Shown: positions 42,754-52,361 of the stretch, in pieces
Numbering within the stretch: the first letter of the stretch is position 1
Layout of the letters: each line of letters starts with the position of its first letter
Assembly: GCA_026394195.1 (NCBI GenBank)
Contig: JAPKYS010000015.1
Span: 26,700-90,699, forward strand
DNA length: 64,000 bases
Source of the DNA: a bacterium
GTDB lineage: Bacteria > Electryoneota > B3-LCP
Direction of reading: 5' to 3'
Notes under the pieces: generated by a model
What the model saw: the letters and a program-made list of their open reading frames with translations, nothing else
What the model was told of the DNA's origin: nothing
Database searches by the model: none
Made by a program: the position numbers and the translations under genes

Positions 42754-43836
42754 TTAAGGTTTGATCAACAACAGGATCAGCCCGGTCAGCAGAATATTCA
42801 GTATCGCCAGCGGTAAAATCCCCACCCAACAGAGCCGCATCAACTGGTCGTAGCGGAAGCGTGGCAGAGTCCAGCGAATCAGCACTTGCAGCCAGCAGAA
42901 AAAAGCGATTTTCAATCCGAAGGAGGCCAGTTGTAAAAGCACTATGATCAGGTTGGGCAGCACCCAATGACCTCCCCAGGGGAAGCTGAAACCATCGGCG
43001 TAAAGATACGGGACCTGATACCCGCCAAAGAAAAGCGTGGACACCAGCGCGGCCAGAACAATGATTTCGACGAATTCAGCGAAATAGAATAGTCCGAAGC
43101 GCATGCCGGAATATTCGGTGTAATAGCCGATGATTTCCGATTCCCCTTCGGGTAGATCGAAGGGGACGCGCTTGGTTTCGGCGATAGCGGCGGGGAAAAA
43201 GAGCAGAAAACCCAATGGCTGCAGGAAGATACCCCAGACAGGGAGAAATCCGAAGAGCAATTCCCCCTGCTGTTGAACGATCTTATCCAACTGTAGAGTG
43301 CTATAAACCATGATCAATCCGATCAGCGTCAGTCCCAAGCAGACTTCGTAGCTGATCATCTGAGCGGCAGCGCGCAGCCCGCCCAACAGCGAGTACTTGT
43401 TGTTGCTGGAATAGCCTGCCAGGACGGTTCCGTAGACCGCCAGCCCTCCAAAAGCCAGCAGGTAGAGGTAGCCGATGTTAAGCTTGGCGATCTGAAGTGG
43501 GATGACCAGGTCTCCGATTTTCAGCACGTCGCCGAAGGGAATGACCGCAAAGGTCACCAGAGCTGGGAAAAACGCCAGAATGGGAGCTAAGGTGTGCAGA
43601 AATTTGTCCGCCCGGTCGGGGATGAAGTCTTCCTTGAAGAACATCTTCAGACCATCCGCCAAAGGTTGGAACAGCCCGATCACTCGGAAACCCAGGATGT
43701 CGGCGCGATTGGCTCCGAGGCGGTCCTGCATGACCGCGGATTCCTTGCGTTCCACCCAGGTCATGATGGCGGCACCCGATACCAAGGCGATCAGCACCGC
43801 CCAGACTTTAATCAGGATGATGATGGTTTCAAGCAT
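42754..43836 (-). CDS. nuoH: NADH-quinone oxidoreductase subunit H
   Basis: Membrane subunit that links the peripheral arm to the proton-pumping arm and lines the quinone site. The 360 residues show eight to nine hydrophobic segments, the N-terminal W-V-E-R-K motif and the conserved loop E-x-x-R-x-P-F-D-L-P-E-G-E-S-E. The length is normal. Confidence 0.96.
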   Translation of the reverse strand: MLETIIILIKVWAVLIALVSGAAIMTWVERKESAVMQDRLGANRADILGFRVIGLFQPLADGLKMFFKEDFIPDRADKFLHTLAPILAFFPALVTFAVIPFGDVLKIGDLVIPLQIAKLNIGYLYLLAFGGLAVYGTVLAGYSSNNKYSLLGGLRAAAQMISYEVCLGLTLIGLIMVYSTLQLDKIVQQQGELLFGFLPVWGIFLQPLGFLLFFPAAIAETKRVPFDLPEGESEIIGYYTEYSGMRFGLFYFAEFVEIIVLAALVSTLFFGGYQVPYLYADGFSFPWGGHWVLPNLIIVLLQLASFGLKIAFFCWLQVLIRWTLPRFRYDQLMRLCWVGILPLAILNILLTGLILLLIKP

Positions 43837-43871
43837 AAAGTTGCTCTTTGATCCTGTGAAATTAAAGTGGG

Positions 43872-44180
43872 TTAAGAATCTTCCCCCGCCTCATTTTCTT
43901 CCGGTAAAAGTCGCGCATGGTGCACAATCGCTACAATTTCAATTCTCTCCTTGGCAATCCGATAGATAATGCGATACCCCTTATAAATCCGTTCACGAAG
44001 TTCAGGACGATTAAATTCTGGGACTATTCTACCTGAATTAGGAAATAACTTCAATGATTTAATAGCGTTAAAAATATCCTTAGCGAGTGCAAGAGCATAA
44101 TACTCGGAATCGCTGGAAATATACTCCACAATTTCTTCAAAATCGGCCACTGCACGGGGAGACCAGATTATGTAAGCCAT
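43872..44180 (-). CDS. RelE/ParE-type toxin
   Basis: A 102-residue toxin-fold protein with W-S-P-R-A-V-A-D-F-E-E-I near the start and R-E-R-I-Y-K-G-Y-R-I-I-Y-R-I near the end. ParE members act on gyrase and RelE members cut mRNA; the motif Y-R-I-I-Y-R fits the ParE/YafQ-like group. It overlaps the 3' end of the antitoxin gene by 13 bp. It interrupts the nuoG-nuoH space. Confidence 0.88.
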   Translation of the reverse strand: MAYIIWSPRAVADFEEIVEYISSDSEYYALALAKDIFNAIKSLKLFPNSGRIVPEFNRPELRERIYKGYRIIYRIAKERIEIVAIVHHARLLPEENEAGEDS

Positions 44181-44353
44181 TTGTGAAAGCGCTTCTCCAC
44201 GTCTTCATGAGAAATGCCCTTCCCTTCGTCGAGTTGCCGTAAGCCCAGCTCGACTCTCTGGCGGAAGTAGAGTTCTGCCATGATATCGGTCAGGTCCACC
44301 TCATCAGGCAGGTTTTTTATTAATTCGATGACTTCTTCTTTGAGCTTGGTCAT
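44168..44353 (-). CDS. Addiction-module antitoxin (small)
   Basis: A 61-residue, charged and helical protein (L-K-E-E-V-I-E-L-I-K-N-L, then R-Q-R-V-E-L-G-L-R-Q-L-D-E-G-K-G-I-S-H-E-D-V). It lies upstream of and overlaps the RelE/ParE toxin gene. The S-H-E-D-V-x-x-R-F-x-x-W tail is common in these antitoxins. The position directly downstream of nuoG suggests that it shares that transcript. Confidence 0.82.
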   Translation of the reverse strand: MTKLKEEVIELIKNLPDEVDLTDIMAELYFRQRVELGLRQLDEGKGISHEDVEKRFHKWLT

Positions 44354-44374
44354 TTGTGCCTCAAGTAATTTCCC

Positions 44375-45988
44375 TCACCAATTATCCGGATAGCACCCTT
44401 TGTCCACACCGAAGGTGGCGTGCCAGTTCAGCGATTCGTAGTCCGGTTTTCCTGCTGATAGAGCCTTGAACACGGCTCGGGCGTCGTCAAAACGCCAATC
44501 AGCGCCCAGATGACCAGCCAGTTTATGCCAGACCTGCCACTGCGGCAGCGCCTGACCCAGTGGTTCGACGGCTTTTTCAAACTTCTGCACCATACCCTTG
44601 ACGTTGGTGAAAGTGCCGGGGTATTCGGCATATACCGCCAGCGGCAGCCCAACAGTGGCTCTATTCCAGAGTTGGTTTTCCTGACTCGCACCGACAATCA
44701 ACCAGTCCAGTTTGCCGGTGATCGATTCGACCTGCTTCCCAACCAGACTTTCCAGATCGGTACCTACGACGATCAAACCCTTGATCTGACCGGCTTTGAC
44801 GGCATTGATGATCTCCTCAGCATTCATACCGCCATCGGCAGGTCCTAACCCCAAATCCTGAAAGCCGCGCCGGTTGGAGTAAGGGTCGTCGGTCAGCAGC
44901 AGTTGGTCGGCGGTCAACTTTTCCGATGAGGGGATATCAGAGCTGATCTGTGGTATATTCAACCGTTCGCGGAAAAGGCGCAGCGCCATGAAAGCGTCTT
45001 CATTGCTGGCAGTCGGGGCGATCAATGCGGAGATACTGCCAGGTCCGTGCTGTTTTTGGGTCGTGGTGATCAGCTCCGCGGCTTTTTGCAGAGCATAATT
45101 CCAATCTGCATCCTTGCCTAACAATCGCGGGGTTTTGGTTCGCGTCGCGGCATCGATGAAAGAGTACCCGTACCGCCCCCGGTCGCAGATCCACCAGCGA
45201 TTGACGTCGGGATTGACTCTCGGCTTGATGCGCTGGATGCGCCTTCCGGGGCGCTGATAGTCGTGATCGACGTCGTAGTGCAGGTAGATATTGCAGCCGC
45301 GGCTGCAGAGCGGGCAGATCGATTTGACCGATTTCAGGTACCAGACCCGCCGCTGAAAGCGGAAGTCTTTATCTAACAGGGCTCCCACCGGGCAGAGATC
45401 CACCACATTGCCGCTGTAGGGGTTATCCAGTTCCCTACCCGGGTAATTGATCAGCTTTTCGTTAGACCCGTGCCCGAAAATCCCCAACTGACGTTCACCC
45501 CAAATCTCGTCGCAGAAGCGCACGCAGCGGCTGCAGAGCACGCAGCGTTCGCAGTCCAAAACTACTGTTGGTCCGACGGGATGGACCTTGGGTTTATGCC
45601 ATTTTTCCACATTGAGGCGACTGTCGTACAGCCCGTGCAGCATATAGTAGTTCTGCAGCTTGCATTCTCCGGCGTCGTCGCAGATGGGGCAGTCGATGGG
45701 GTGGTTCATCAGCAGAAATTCCAACACGCCCTTGACCGCTTTTACCACGGCGGGCGTATTGGTGCGGACGATCATGCCGTCGACGGCGGCGTTGGAACAG
45801 GAGAGGTCGATCCTCTTGCGACCGCCCTGTTCGATTTCCACCTGGCACATGCGGCAGGAACCGGCGACCGAGAGCCCGGGGTGGTAGCAAAAGTGCGGAA
45901 TCTCGACACCGACGTGTTTCGCCGCCTGCAAGACGTTCAAGCCGTCGGGGACTTGAACCACTCTATCGTTGATGGTTAGTTCGAGCAT
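44375..45988 (-). CDS. nuoG: NADH-quinone oxidoreductase subunit G
   Basis: The large iron-sulfur subunit of complex I. The 537 residues are shorter than in many species because the molybdopterin-like domain is reduced. The N-terminal [2Fe-2S] domain has C-Y-H-P-x-x-x-x-x-G-S-C-R-M-C. Next are the His-Cys cluster segment (H-P-I-D-C-P-I-C-D), a [4Fe-4S] run C-E-R-C-V-L-C-S-R-C, then S-I-C-P-L-C-S-R-G-C. The N7-type cluster is not seen. Confidence 0.94.
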   Translation of the reverse strand: MLELTINDRVVQVPDGLNVLQAAKHVGVEIPHFCYHPGLSVAGSCRMCQVEIEQGGRKRIDLSCSNAAVDGMIVRTNTPAVVKAVKGVLEFLLMNHPIDCPICDDAGECKLQNYYMLHGLYDSRLNVEKWHKPKVHPVGPTVVLDCERCVLCSRCVRFCDEIWGERQLGIFGHGSNEKLINYPGRELDNPYSGNVVDLCPVGALLDKDFRFQRRVWYLKSVKSICPLCSRGCNIYLHYDVDHDYQRPGRRIQRIKPRVNPDVNRWWICDRGRYGYSFIDAATRTKTPRLLGKDADWNYALQKAAELITTTQKQHGPGSISALIAPTASNEDAFMALRLFRERLNIPQISSDIPSSEKLTADQLLLTDDPYSNRRGFQDLGLGPADGGMNAEEIINAVKAGQIKGLIVVGTDLESLVGKQVESITGKLDWLIVGASQENQLWNRATVGLPLAVYAEYPGTFTNVKGMVQKFEKAVEPLGQALPQWQVWHKLAGHLGADWRFDDARAVFKALSAGKPDYESLNWHATFGVDKGCYPDNW

Positions 45989-46025
45989 GATATGCTGAAT
46001 TTCAGATAGTCACCGAAATATAAGA

Positions 46026-47279
46026 TTAGTTCTTCATCATCCCTTCAAATTCCCCTCTGAACTTGTTCAGGAAGGCGATGGTCGGCATCGCCATGGCGGC
46101 GCCCAGGGGGCAGACGGTCTTGCCGTTCATGTTATCCGCCAGGTCCAGCATCAGGTCGATATCGGAGGGTTTGCCCTGCCCGGCTAAAATCTTCTGGCTG
46201 ATCTTGTAGATCCAGGTGCAGCCTTCGCGGCACTGAGTGCACTGCCCGCAGGATTCGTGAGCGTAGAAGCGCGCCATGATCATGAAGATCTGCGGGATGG
46301 AAACGGTCTCGTCCATAACGATGACCGCTCCGGAACCTAACATGGTCCCCGCCGCCGCCATGGATTCAAATTCCAGAGGCACGTCGATCTCTTCGGGCTT
46401 CAGCACTGGAGCGGACGAACCTCCGGGAATGACCGCCTTTAGCTTTTTCCCTCCCTTGATGCCTCCGCAGACGTCGTAGATCAGCTCCTTCAAGGACGAT
46501 CCCATGGTCAGTTCGTAGACTCCGGGTTTTTCCACGTGCCCGCTGACGGCGAAGAGCTTGGTTCCGCCATCTTTTTCGGTGCCGATTTTCTGGAAAGCTT
46601 CGCCGCCCATGCGCAGGATGTGCGGCACACCCGACAACGTTTCGACGTTGTTGATCACCGTGGGACTGCGGAAGGCTCCCACCACCGCGGGAAAGGGAGG
46701 TTTCAGCCTGGGCCAACCCTTCCAGCCTTCCAGCGAATTCAGCAGGGCGGTTTCTTCGCCGCAGATGTAAGCTCCGGCGCCCATGTGGATGATGACGTTC
46801 AAGTCGAAGCCGCTATCCAGAATGTTCTTACCCAACAGTCCGGCTGCAACTGCATCATCGATGGCTTGCTGCACAATCCGTTGGGGCTCATAAAATTCGC
46901 CGCGCATGTATATGAAGGCCGTGTGGATGTCGACCGCATAGCAGGCAATGGCAATCCCTTCCAGCATCTGGTGCGGATCTCTTTCCAGTAATTTCCGATC
47001 CTTGAAGGTGCCGGGTTCACCTTCGTCAGCATTGACGCAGAGGTACTTGGGTTTGCGGGAAGCCTTCGGCACAAAACCCCATTTGACGCCGGCGGGAAAT
47101 CCCGCCCCGCCCTGACCGCGCAATTTGGCGGTCTTGACTTCCTCAGTTATCTTATCCGGTGGAATCTGCTCAGAAAGCACACGCTTCCACTGCTCATAAG
47201 CGCCGCGGCTTACTGCGGCTTGCAGTTCCGGCTGATCGGGGTAGTCGAAATTTTTACTGACTAATTTGTATTCGGGCAT
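46026..47279 (-). CDS. nuoF: NADH-quinone oxidoreductase subunit F
   Basis: The NADH-oxidising flavoprotein subunit with FMN and one [4Fe-4S] cluster. In 417 residues it shows L-R-G-Q-G-G-A-G-F-P-A-G (FMN/NADH site), the I-C-G-E-E-T-A-L motif and S-C-G-Q-C-T-Q-C-R-E-G-C (N3 cluster). ATG 47279 is used; an in-frame TTG 15 bases earlier is less likely. nuoE lies upstream across a gap that holds a palindromic repeat. Confidence 0.96.
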   Translation of the reverse strand: MPEYKLVSKNFDYPDQPELQAAVSRGAYEQWKRVLSEQIPPDKITEEVKTAKLRGQGGAGFPAGVKWGFVPKASRKPKYLCVNADEGEPGTFKDRKLLERDPHQMLEGIAIACYAVDIHTAFIYMRGEFYEPQRIVQQAIDDAVAAGLLGKNILDSGFDLNVIIHMGAGAYICGEETALLNSLEGWKGWPRLKPPFPAVVGAFRSPTVINNVETLSGVPHILRMGGEAFQKIGTEKDGGTKLFAVSGHVEKPGVYELTMGSSLKELIYDVCGGIKGGKKLKAVIPGGSSAPVLKPEEIDVPLEFESMAAAGTMLGSGAVIVMDETVSIPQIFMIMARFYAHESCGQCTQCREGCTWIYKISQKILAGQGKPSDIDLMLDLADNMNGKTVCPLGAAMAMPTIAFLNKFRGEFEGMMKN

Positions 47280-47365
47280 GGGCGTCTCTAACAAATGCGA
47301 ACGTCGGGGTCAGGGGTCAGTCAGTTGACTGATAAACTTTCCCCGACGATGTCATCGTCTTATAG

Positions 47366-47430
47366 GGGCGCATGGCATGCGCCCTGTTTTTTCTGGATTC
47401 CGGATAGGGCTAAAGCCCTTCCGGAATGAC
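47366..47430. repeat. Palindromes between nuoE and nuoF
   Basis: A 9-bp near-palindrome (47366-47374 with 47376-47384) is followed by T6 on the + strand. After it comes a hairpin with ATTCCGG/CCGGAAT (47397-47403 with 47421-47427) and a GGGCT/AGCCC inner stem. The second ends in the same GGAATGAC as the repeats at 35092-35138 and 63784-63796. Confidence 0.7.
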
Positions 47431-47438
47431 ACTACTCA

Positions 47439-47909
47439 CTATCTTAGTGTCTCGATAATTTCGTCTATTTTTTCCGGCGTCAGATCGGTGTGCAGGGTCT
47501 GGTTGACCAGCAATGCCGGACCTCGATCACAGCAGGCCAAACATTCAACTCGTTCTATCGAGAATCGACCATCCGCCGTGCGTTCCCCGTTGCCGATCCC
47601 CCAACGCTTTTTCAGGTGACCTAAGATGGTTTCGGCTCCCATGATGCTGCAACTGATGTTGTGACAAACCTGAAAATGGTACTTACCGATGGGATGGTGA
47701 TGATACATGAAGTAGAAGTTGGAAACTTCCCGCACGGAAATGGGAGAAATTCCCATCAGTTCGGCGACAGCCACTTCGGCATCATCGTCGATGAAGCCAA
47801 ATTCTTTCTGCGCCAAATGCAGGACGGGTAGGAGCGCCGCTTCCTTCTTGGGGTACAACTCCAGGTAAGCCAGCGCCTGCTGCCGGGTCGATTCAGAGAA
47901 TGATCTCAT
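47439..47909 (-). CDS. nuoE: NADH-quinone oxidoreductase subunit E
   Basis: The small thioredoxin-fold [2Fe-2S] subunit. In 156 residues the cluster ligands are C-H-N-I-S-C and E-C-L-A-C-C. The N-terminal helical part with the L-H-L-A-Q-K-E-F-G-F motif is typical. It lies between the glycoside-hydrolase-like gene upstream and nuoF downstream. Confidence 0.95.
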   Translation of the reverse strand: MRSFSESTRQQALAYLELYPKKEAALLPVLHLAQKEFGFIDDDAEVAVAELMGISPISVREVSNFYFMYHHHPIGKYHFQVCHNISCSIMGAETILGHLKKRWGIGNGERTADGRFSIERVECLACCDRGPALLVNQTLHTDLTPEKIDEIIETLR

Positions 47910-47998
47910 GTTCGGTTCAGACGATATTTCTACAGGTGTCTTCGATGGTTTTTGATCGACTATCAGAGCTCTTCCTGCTCGCTATTCCATTAATTATG

Positions 47999-50524
47999 CT
48001 ATTGGGCGCGGCGTTGGATCTGTTCCAAAGTGGCGCGGGCATCATTATACTGACCCATGATTATAGCATCCTGCGCTTCTTCCAATCCGCGTACTATCAA
48101 GCTGCGTATCCCCCGATCACTGCCTCGCAGAGAACCTCTGGCATTACGCAGGTAATCGACCGTCTTCTGGTATTGTGCGGCCACATCGGCTTCTTCGGCA
48201 GAAACCTGTCGCTGGATATCCGTAAGCCAACCGAGGTTCGGCTGGTTGCTGCGCACAGAAATGTAGTAGAATTCCTTGAGTGGCTTGATCGTTAGTTGAG
48301 ATGGAAATGCTGAAAGCGTTTTTTCAACCTTGAACGAGTCAGAATCCGCATCGAACTTCATCATGCGGACGTCGGAAATGTCGGCGTTCGGAGCGAGGGT
48401 GAAGTTTAGGATCTCATCCTTGCCCGAATTACTCCAGATGGCGATGATATCTTCATCCCCCCGGTTGAAAAGCTTGTACACCGTGCGCGTGTAATCGAGA
48501 TAATTCTTTTCACCAGGGGCAAACCAGGTGCAACCCAGTTTTTCAATCGGATGCGCTCCGCCGATTGCTCGGTTAATGTCCAATAATAACTCTTTCGCCG
48601 TTGGATCGGGCAGGTAGCCAATCGGTGTCGTGCCGGACTTATCGCCTGCTTCGATTACACTGGCCAGGGTGGTTATTTCCACTTTTTCATGAAAAAGAAT
48701 AGTATACTCATGCAAAGCCGCTATCAAATTCTCTCTTCGATTGGTTGCTAGAGGTCCTATCATTATCGCTTCGGTTACCCAGACGGGGAGATCCAGGTTA
48801 TAGCGATCAAGCAATTCAGCCAGATCTTCCAGGGGCTGTGAGTAGGGGATATCGACTAAATTTCGCCACAACTTCCCCATGTAGGGATTAGCTTTGATAA
48901 TCTCATCAACAGGTTTTACAGTTTGCAAGCGTTGTCCTTTTCGATCCAGGCAGCCATAGGCAGATGAAAGTCCATCCGCCTGAAAAGGAGGTGATTGGTT
49001 GGCGGCATCTTCGAGGGTGTAGGGAACATCGGGATTCTTCTTCCAAAGTGAGAGCAGGTCGAAGGCATTCGCCGGATGTAATCCCCAAGCGTCGATATAT
49101 TTGCCGATCCCTTTATCGAGCAGATATTTAAACATCGCCATGTCCATACTGCCGAATTTCCCAGGAATAAACTGATGGGTGGCAACCCGGGCTTTTGGAT
49201 TGACCTTATGGATAGCCTCGGCGGCACGCTTGATACTGGCGAAGGTAATGTCACCGAACATGTCAATATATTTCGCTCCAGCTCTTTCCAATCCGCCCTG
49301 CTGAACGGCATCTTTAAACCATTGGGTCGGCGCCATCCCCTCGCCCCCAGATTGCACTGGATGTCCACTTCGATCAAAATCCACAGAAAACCACATCAGA
49401 GTTGGTTCGTTTGCCAGAATAAAATGGTTAATAACCGGTGATCCCGGAGCATCATTGATGCCATCGCCATTGTATCGATCTGCCAGCGCCGTGCAATAGT
49501 TTTCGTATTTATCCATCAATACTTTGTTATTGGCATCAAAGAAGCCAAAGCGGCCTGATGGTCCCTGCAGATCCGTCGCCCAATCGGGCGCTCCTTCCAC
49601 ACGAACAAATGGTTCAGCCATGAAATATTTATTTGATAATTCCAACATAAAATCGCCGACGCTCCAATTATAACTATCTTTTTGGCCTCCGACGGTACTC
49701 CAACTCAAGCCATCAATATCTACGAATCCAAAACCATACTGTTCGGTGTGTTGGTCAATTTTCTGCTGATAGACCTGCTCCCAATTTGATTTCTTTTGAT
49801 AGGTGATAATGGAATAATCCTGTCGGAACTGTTCTAAAGCATCTCGCTTGGCTTCTTGCTCACTCTTACCCGCCTGGATTTCCTCTTTAAGTATTTCTTT
49901 GGCTTTTACACGTTTGGCATCCTGGGTTAACTCCATGCTGCCGTCCGAGAACATCGTTTTAAAAAACTGGGCGCCTTCGAACCAGCAGCGATATAAAAAG
50001 GCGGGACCATTTTCTGCGACCTGCGAGTTGATCGGTAATTTGATTTCCTTACCGTCGATGGCAATCGTTATCTCATACCGTCCGATACGCAGGCTCTGTA
50101 CCTCAAGATTCTTAATAACCTTACCGTTGGGAGGAACGGTTACTCTACCCGCTTCCAGCAGAGCAGATTCTTTGCCGATTGCGCTGGTTACGTCAGCCAC
50201 AAAGATGTTTACCGCTGTCTTTACCAGCAGATCCGAAGTCTGATTTTCGGTTGTTTTATTTGCGATTGTAATCGGTATGGAAGCCCGATAACCTGTCCAG
50301 ACGGAAATATCCTTAGGCAGCGAAATGGAGAATCGGGGAGATTCCAGGGTCTGCGACCCGGAGATCATGATCGGATTGCCAGCATTGGACCGATTCGAAG
50401 CCATCACCGGGACCGTCGTGGAAGACGCAGGTGAGGTGTTGGCTCTGCTGAGTTGCTGTGCGCAGCCATTGGCCGCGACCAGAATCAAGCAAATCAGTGA
50501 TAGGGTTTTCAGGGTAAAGTTCAT
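47999..50524 (-). CDS. Clan-A glycoside-hydrolase-like lipoprotein
   Basis: An 841-residue exported lipoprotein with a lipobox ending at C21 (V-A-A-N-G-C). A beta-rich domain covers about 60-175. A region of about 265-620 has the marks of a TIM-barrel clan-A hydrolase: L-A-N-E-P with E373 as the likely acid/base, and V-W-V-T-E-A with E585 as the likely nucleophile. Other conserved-looking pieces are W-G-L-H-P-A-N and R-V-E-G-A-P-D-W. A helical C-terminus (about 760-841) follows. The exact family and sugar are unknown. It lies between nuoD and nuoE on the same strand. Confidence 0.7.
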   Translation of the reverse strand: MNFTLKTLSLICLILVAANGCAQQLSRANTSPASSTTVPVMASNRSNAGNPIMISGSQTLESPRFSISLPKDISVWTGYRASIPITIANKTTENQTSDLLVKTAVNIFVADVTSAIGKESALLEAGRVTVPPNGKVIKNLEVQSLRIGRYEITIAIDGKEIKLPINSQVAENGPAFLYRCWFEGAQFFKTMFSDGSMELTQDAKRVKAKEILKEEIQAGKSEQEAKRDALEQFRQDYSIITYQKKSNWEQVYQQKIDQHTEQYGFGFVDIDGLSWSTVGGQKDSYNWSVGDFMLELSNKYFMAEPFVRVEGAPDWATDLQGPSGRFGFFDANNKVLMDKYENYCTALADRYNGDGINDAPGSPVINHFILANEPTLMWFSVDFDRSGHPVQSGGEGMAPTQWFKDAVQQGGLERAGAKYIDMFGDITFASIKRAAEAIHKVNPKARVATHQFIPGKFGSMDMAMFKYLLDKGIGKYIDAWGLHPANAFDLLSLWKKNPDVPYTLEDAANQSPPFQADGLSSAYGCLDRKGQRLQTVKPVDEIIKANPYMGKLWRNLVDIPYSQPLEDLAELLDRYNLDLPVWVTEAIMIGPLATNRRENLIAALHEYTILFHEKVEITTLASVIEAGDKSGTTPIGYLPDPTAKELLLDINRAIGGAHPIEKLGCTWFAPGEKNYLDYTRTVYKLFNRGDEDIIAIWSNSGKDEILNFTLAPNADISDVRMMKFDADSDSFKVEKTLSAFPSQLTIKPLKEFYYISVRSNQPNLGWLTDIQRQVSAEEADVAAQYQKTVDYLRNARGSLRGSDRGIRSLIVRGLEEAQDAIIMGQYNDARATLEQIQRRAQ

Positions 50525-50575
50525 AGTCAGACCTAGTGTAATTGATTTATGTCGTTTGCGATGACTCGCCTTGCA

Positions 50576-51811
50576 TCACCGATCCAATTCTCCACCGATC
50601 ATGTTCAGCGAACCAAATACAGGCACGACGTCAGCCACCATGTGATCCTGTATCATATAAGGAATCGCTTGCACCAGGGGGAAACAGGGTGGGCGGCAGC
50701 GACATTTATAGGGTCTATCTTTTCCATCGGAAACGATATAAAAACCCAATTCACCATTTCCCCCTTCCACCGAAACATATACTTCTCCGGGCGGAGGCTG
50801 AATGCCGTGATTGTGCATAACCAGTTTGAACTGGTTCATTAACCCTTCGATGTTGGTGTAGACGTCCTGTTTTTTAGGAAGGGAAATTCGCGGATCATCC
50901 ACACAGACCGGTCCTGCGGGGATCTGCTTCAGGCACTGGTCAACGATCAGGAGTGACTGGCGCATCTCTTCCAGACGCACCAGGTAGCGGTCGAAACAGT
51001 CACCGGTTGTCCCCACCGGCACTGTGAATTCCATGCGGTCGTACACCGAATAGGGTGTCACGCGGCGCACGTCATAGGGTACGCCGGATGCTCGCAGCAG
51101 CGGACCCGTGAAGCCAAATGCGACGGCATGTTCGGCATCCACCGAACCGACTCCCTGCATACGGTCGATGAAAATGCGATTGCGGGTCAGCAATTTATCC
51201 AGTTCGACGACCACCTTTTCGACTTCGGGAAGGCGCAAGGCACACATATCCATGAAGTCGTAGGGTAAATCGGCGCAGATGCCGCCGATGCGCGCGAAAT
51301 TGGTGGTGACTCGGGCACCGCAAGCCGCTTCGATCAATTCGTAGAGCCACTCACGGGCTTTCATAGTGTAGAGAAACGCTGTGAAAGCTCCGACTTCCAT
51401 GGCTGCCGCGCCGACAGCGGTCAGGTGATCCGCAATACGGGAGATCTCGGAAAGAGCGGTACGGGCATATTCGCCCCTTTCGGGCACTGTGATGCCCAGC
51501 AGTTTTTCCACCGCCATGCAATACCCGACGTTATTAATGATCGGACTGACGTAATTAAGCCGGTCCGTGTAGACGATAGCCGTATTCCAGGTGCAATTCT
51601 CAACGGATTTCTCGAAGGCTCGGTGCAAATACCCGATCTCGACGTCCGACCAGACGATGCGCTCGCCAGAGAGGCGCACCATGATGCGAACAATCCCGTG
51701 CATCGAAGGGTGAGACGGCCCCAAATTGAGGAACATCTCTTCGACCGGGACGTCTTCTTCGATGACTTCGGCAACGCGGGTAAAGGTTTTTTCTTCGGTG
51801 TTGGTATTCAT
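50576..51811 (-). CDS. nuoD: NADH-quinone oxidoreductase subunit D
   Basis: The 49-kDa-type quinone-site subunit, 411 residues. It has N-L-G-P-S-H-P-S-M-H-G near residue 30, E-I-G-Y-L-H-R-A-F-E-K, the quinone-site tyrosine region and a C-terminal D-x-V-F-G-S-L-N-M-I-G-G-E-L-D-R. The length is normal, so it is not fused to nuoC. Confidence 0.96.
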   Translation of the reverse strand: MNTNTEEKTFTRVAEVIEEDVPVEEMFLNLGPSHPSMHGIVRIMVRLSGERIVWSDVEIGYLHRAFEKSVENCTWNTAIVYTDRLNYVSPIINNVGYCMAVEKLLGITVPERGEYARTALSEISRIADHLTAVGAAAMEVGAFTAFLYTMKAREWLYELIEAACGARVTTNFARIGGICADLPYDFMDMCALRLPEVEKVVVELDKLLTRNRIFIDRMQGVGSVDAEHAVAFGFTGPLLRASGVPYDVRRVTPYSVYDRMEFTVPVGTTGDCFDRYLVRLEEMRQSLLIVDQCLKQIPAGPVCVDDPRISLPKKQDVYTNIEGLMNQFKLVMHNHGIQPPPGEVYVSVEGGNGELGFYIVSDGKDRPYKCRCRPPCFPLVQAIPYMIQDHMVADVVPVFGSLNMIGGELDR

Positions 51812-51826
51812 GATTGGATCAACAGC

Positions 51827-52357
51827 TCATCCCTGAGGTGGTTCAAAGGCGACGTCGCTGCGGCGCACTTCGGGTTTGCGCAAGGGCATACGCGGCTGCC
51901 TGCCCTTGACCGGATAATCTTTACGCAACGGGTGCCCTTCGAAACCTTCATAGAGCATGATCCGCGTCAAGTTCGGATGTCCATCGAAGCGGATACCGTA
52001 GAGGTCATAGCATTCGCGTTCAAACCAATTCGCCGCAGGATAGACCGACGTAATGGTCGGCATGAAGGGATCGTCTTCAGCCAGTCTGACCTTGATACGG
52101 ATACGGTGATTTTTCGGAATCGAGCTCAGGTGAATCACCACTTCAAAGCGGGGTTCACGACCGAGGTAGTCCACCGCGGTTAGATCGAGAAAAAGATCGA
52201 AGCAAGCCTCGTCATCCTCCATAAGGAATTGGAGTACTTGGCAGATGGCTTCCCGTTTGACTACCAGGCATAATTGCCCATGCGGATGTGCAATTTCTTC
52301 GATTGCGCCGCCCAGTTGTTCCTGCAGCCCTTGCAGGTATGAGGGATTTTCACTCAT
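51827..52357 (-). CDS. nuoC: NADH-quinone oxidoreductase subunit C
   Basis: The 30-kDa-type subunit, 176 residues, with the signature E-R-E-C-Y-D-L-Y-G-I-x-F-x-G-H-P and L-R-K-D-Y-P. It ends 15 bp before nuoD, and starts 4 bp after the end of the FAD-oxidoreductase gene. Confidence 0.95.
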   Translation of the reverse strand: MSENPSYLQGLQEQLGGAIEEIAHPHGQLCLVVKREAICQVLQFLMEDDEACFDLFLDLTAVDYLGREPRFEVVIHLSSIPKNHRIRIKVRLAEDDPFMPTITSVYPAANWFERECYDLYGIRFDGHPNLTRIMLYEGFEGHPLRKDYPVKGRQPRMPLRKPEVRRSDVAFEPPQG

Positions 52358-52361
52358 GGTT

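Noticed and set aside
47366..47390. Rho-independent terminator on the + strand between nuoE and nuoF
   Set aside because: The T run follows the palindrome on the + strand, but all genes there run on the - strand and nothing on the + strand would use it. It is kept as a repeat.
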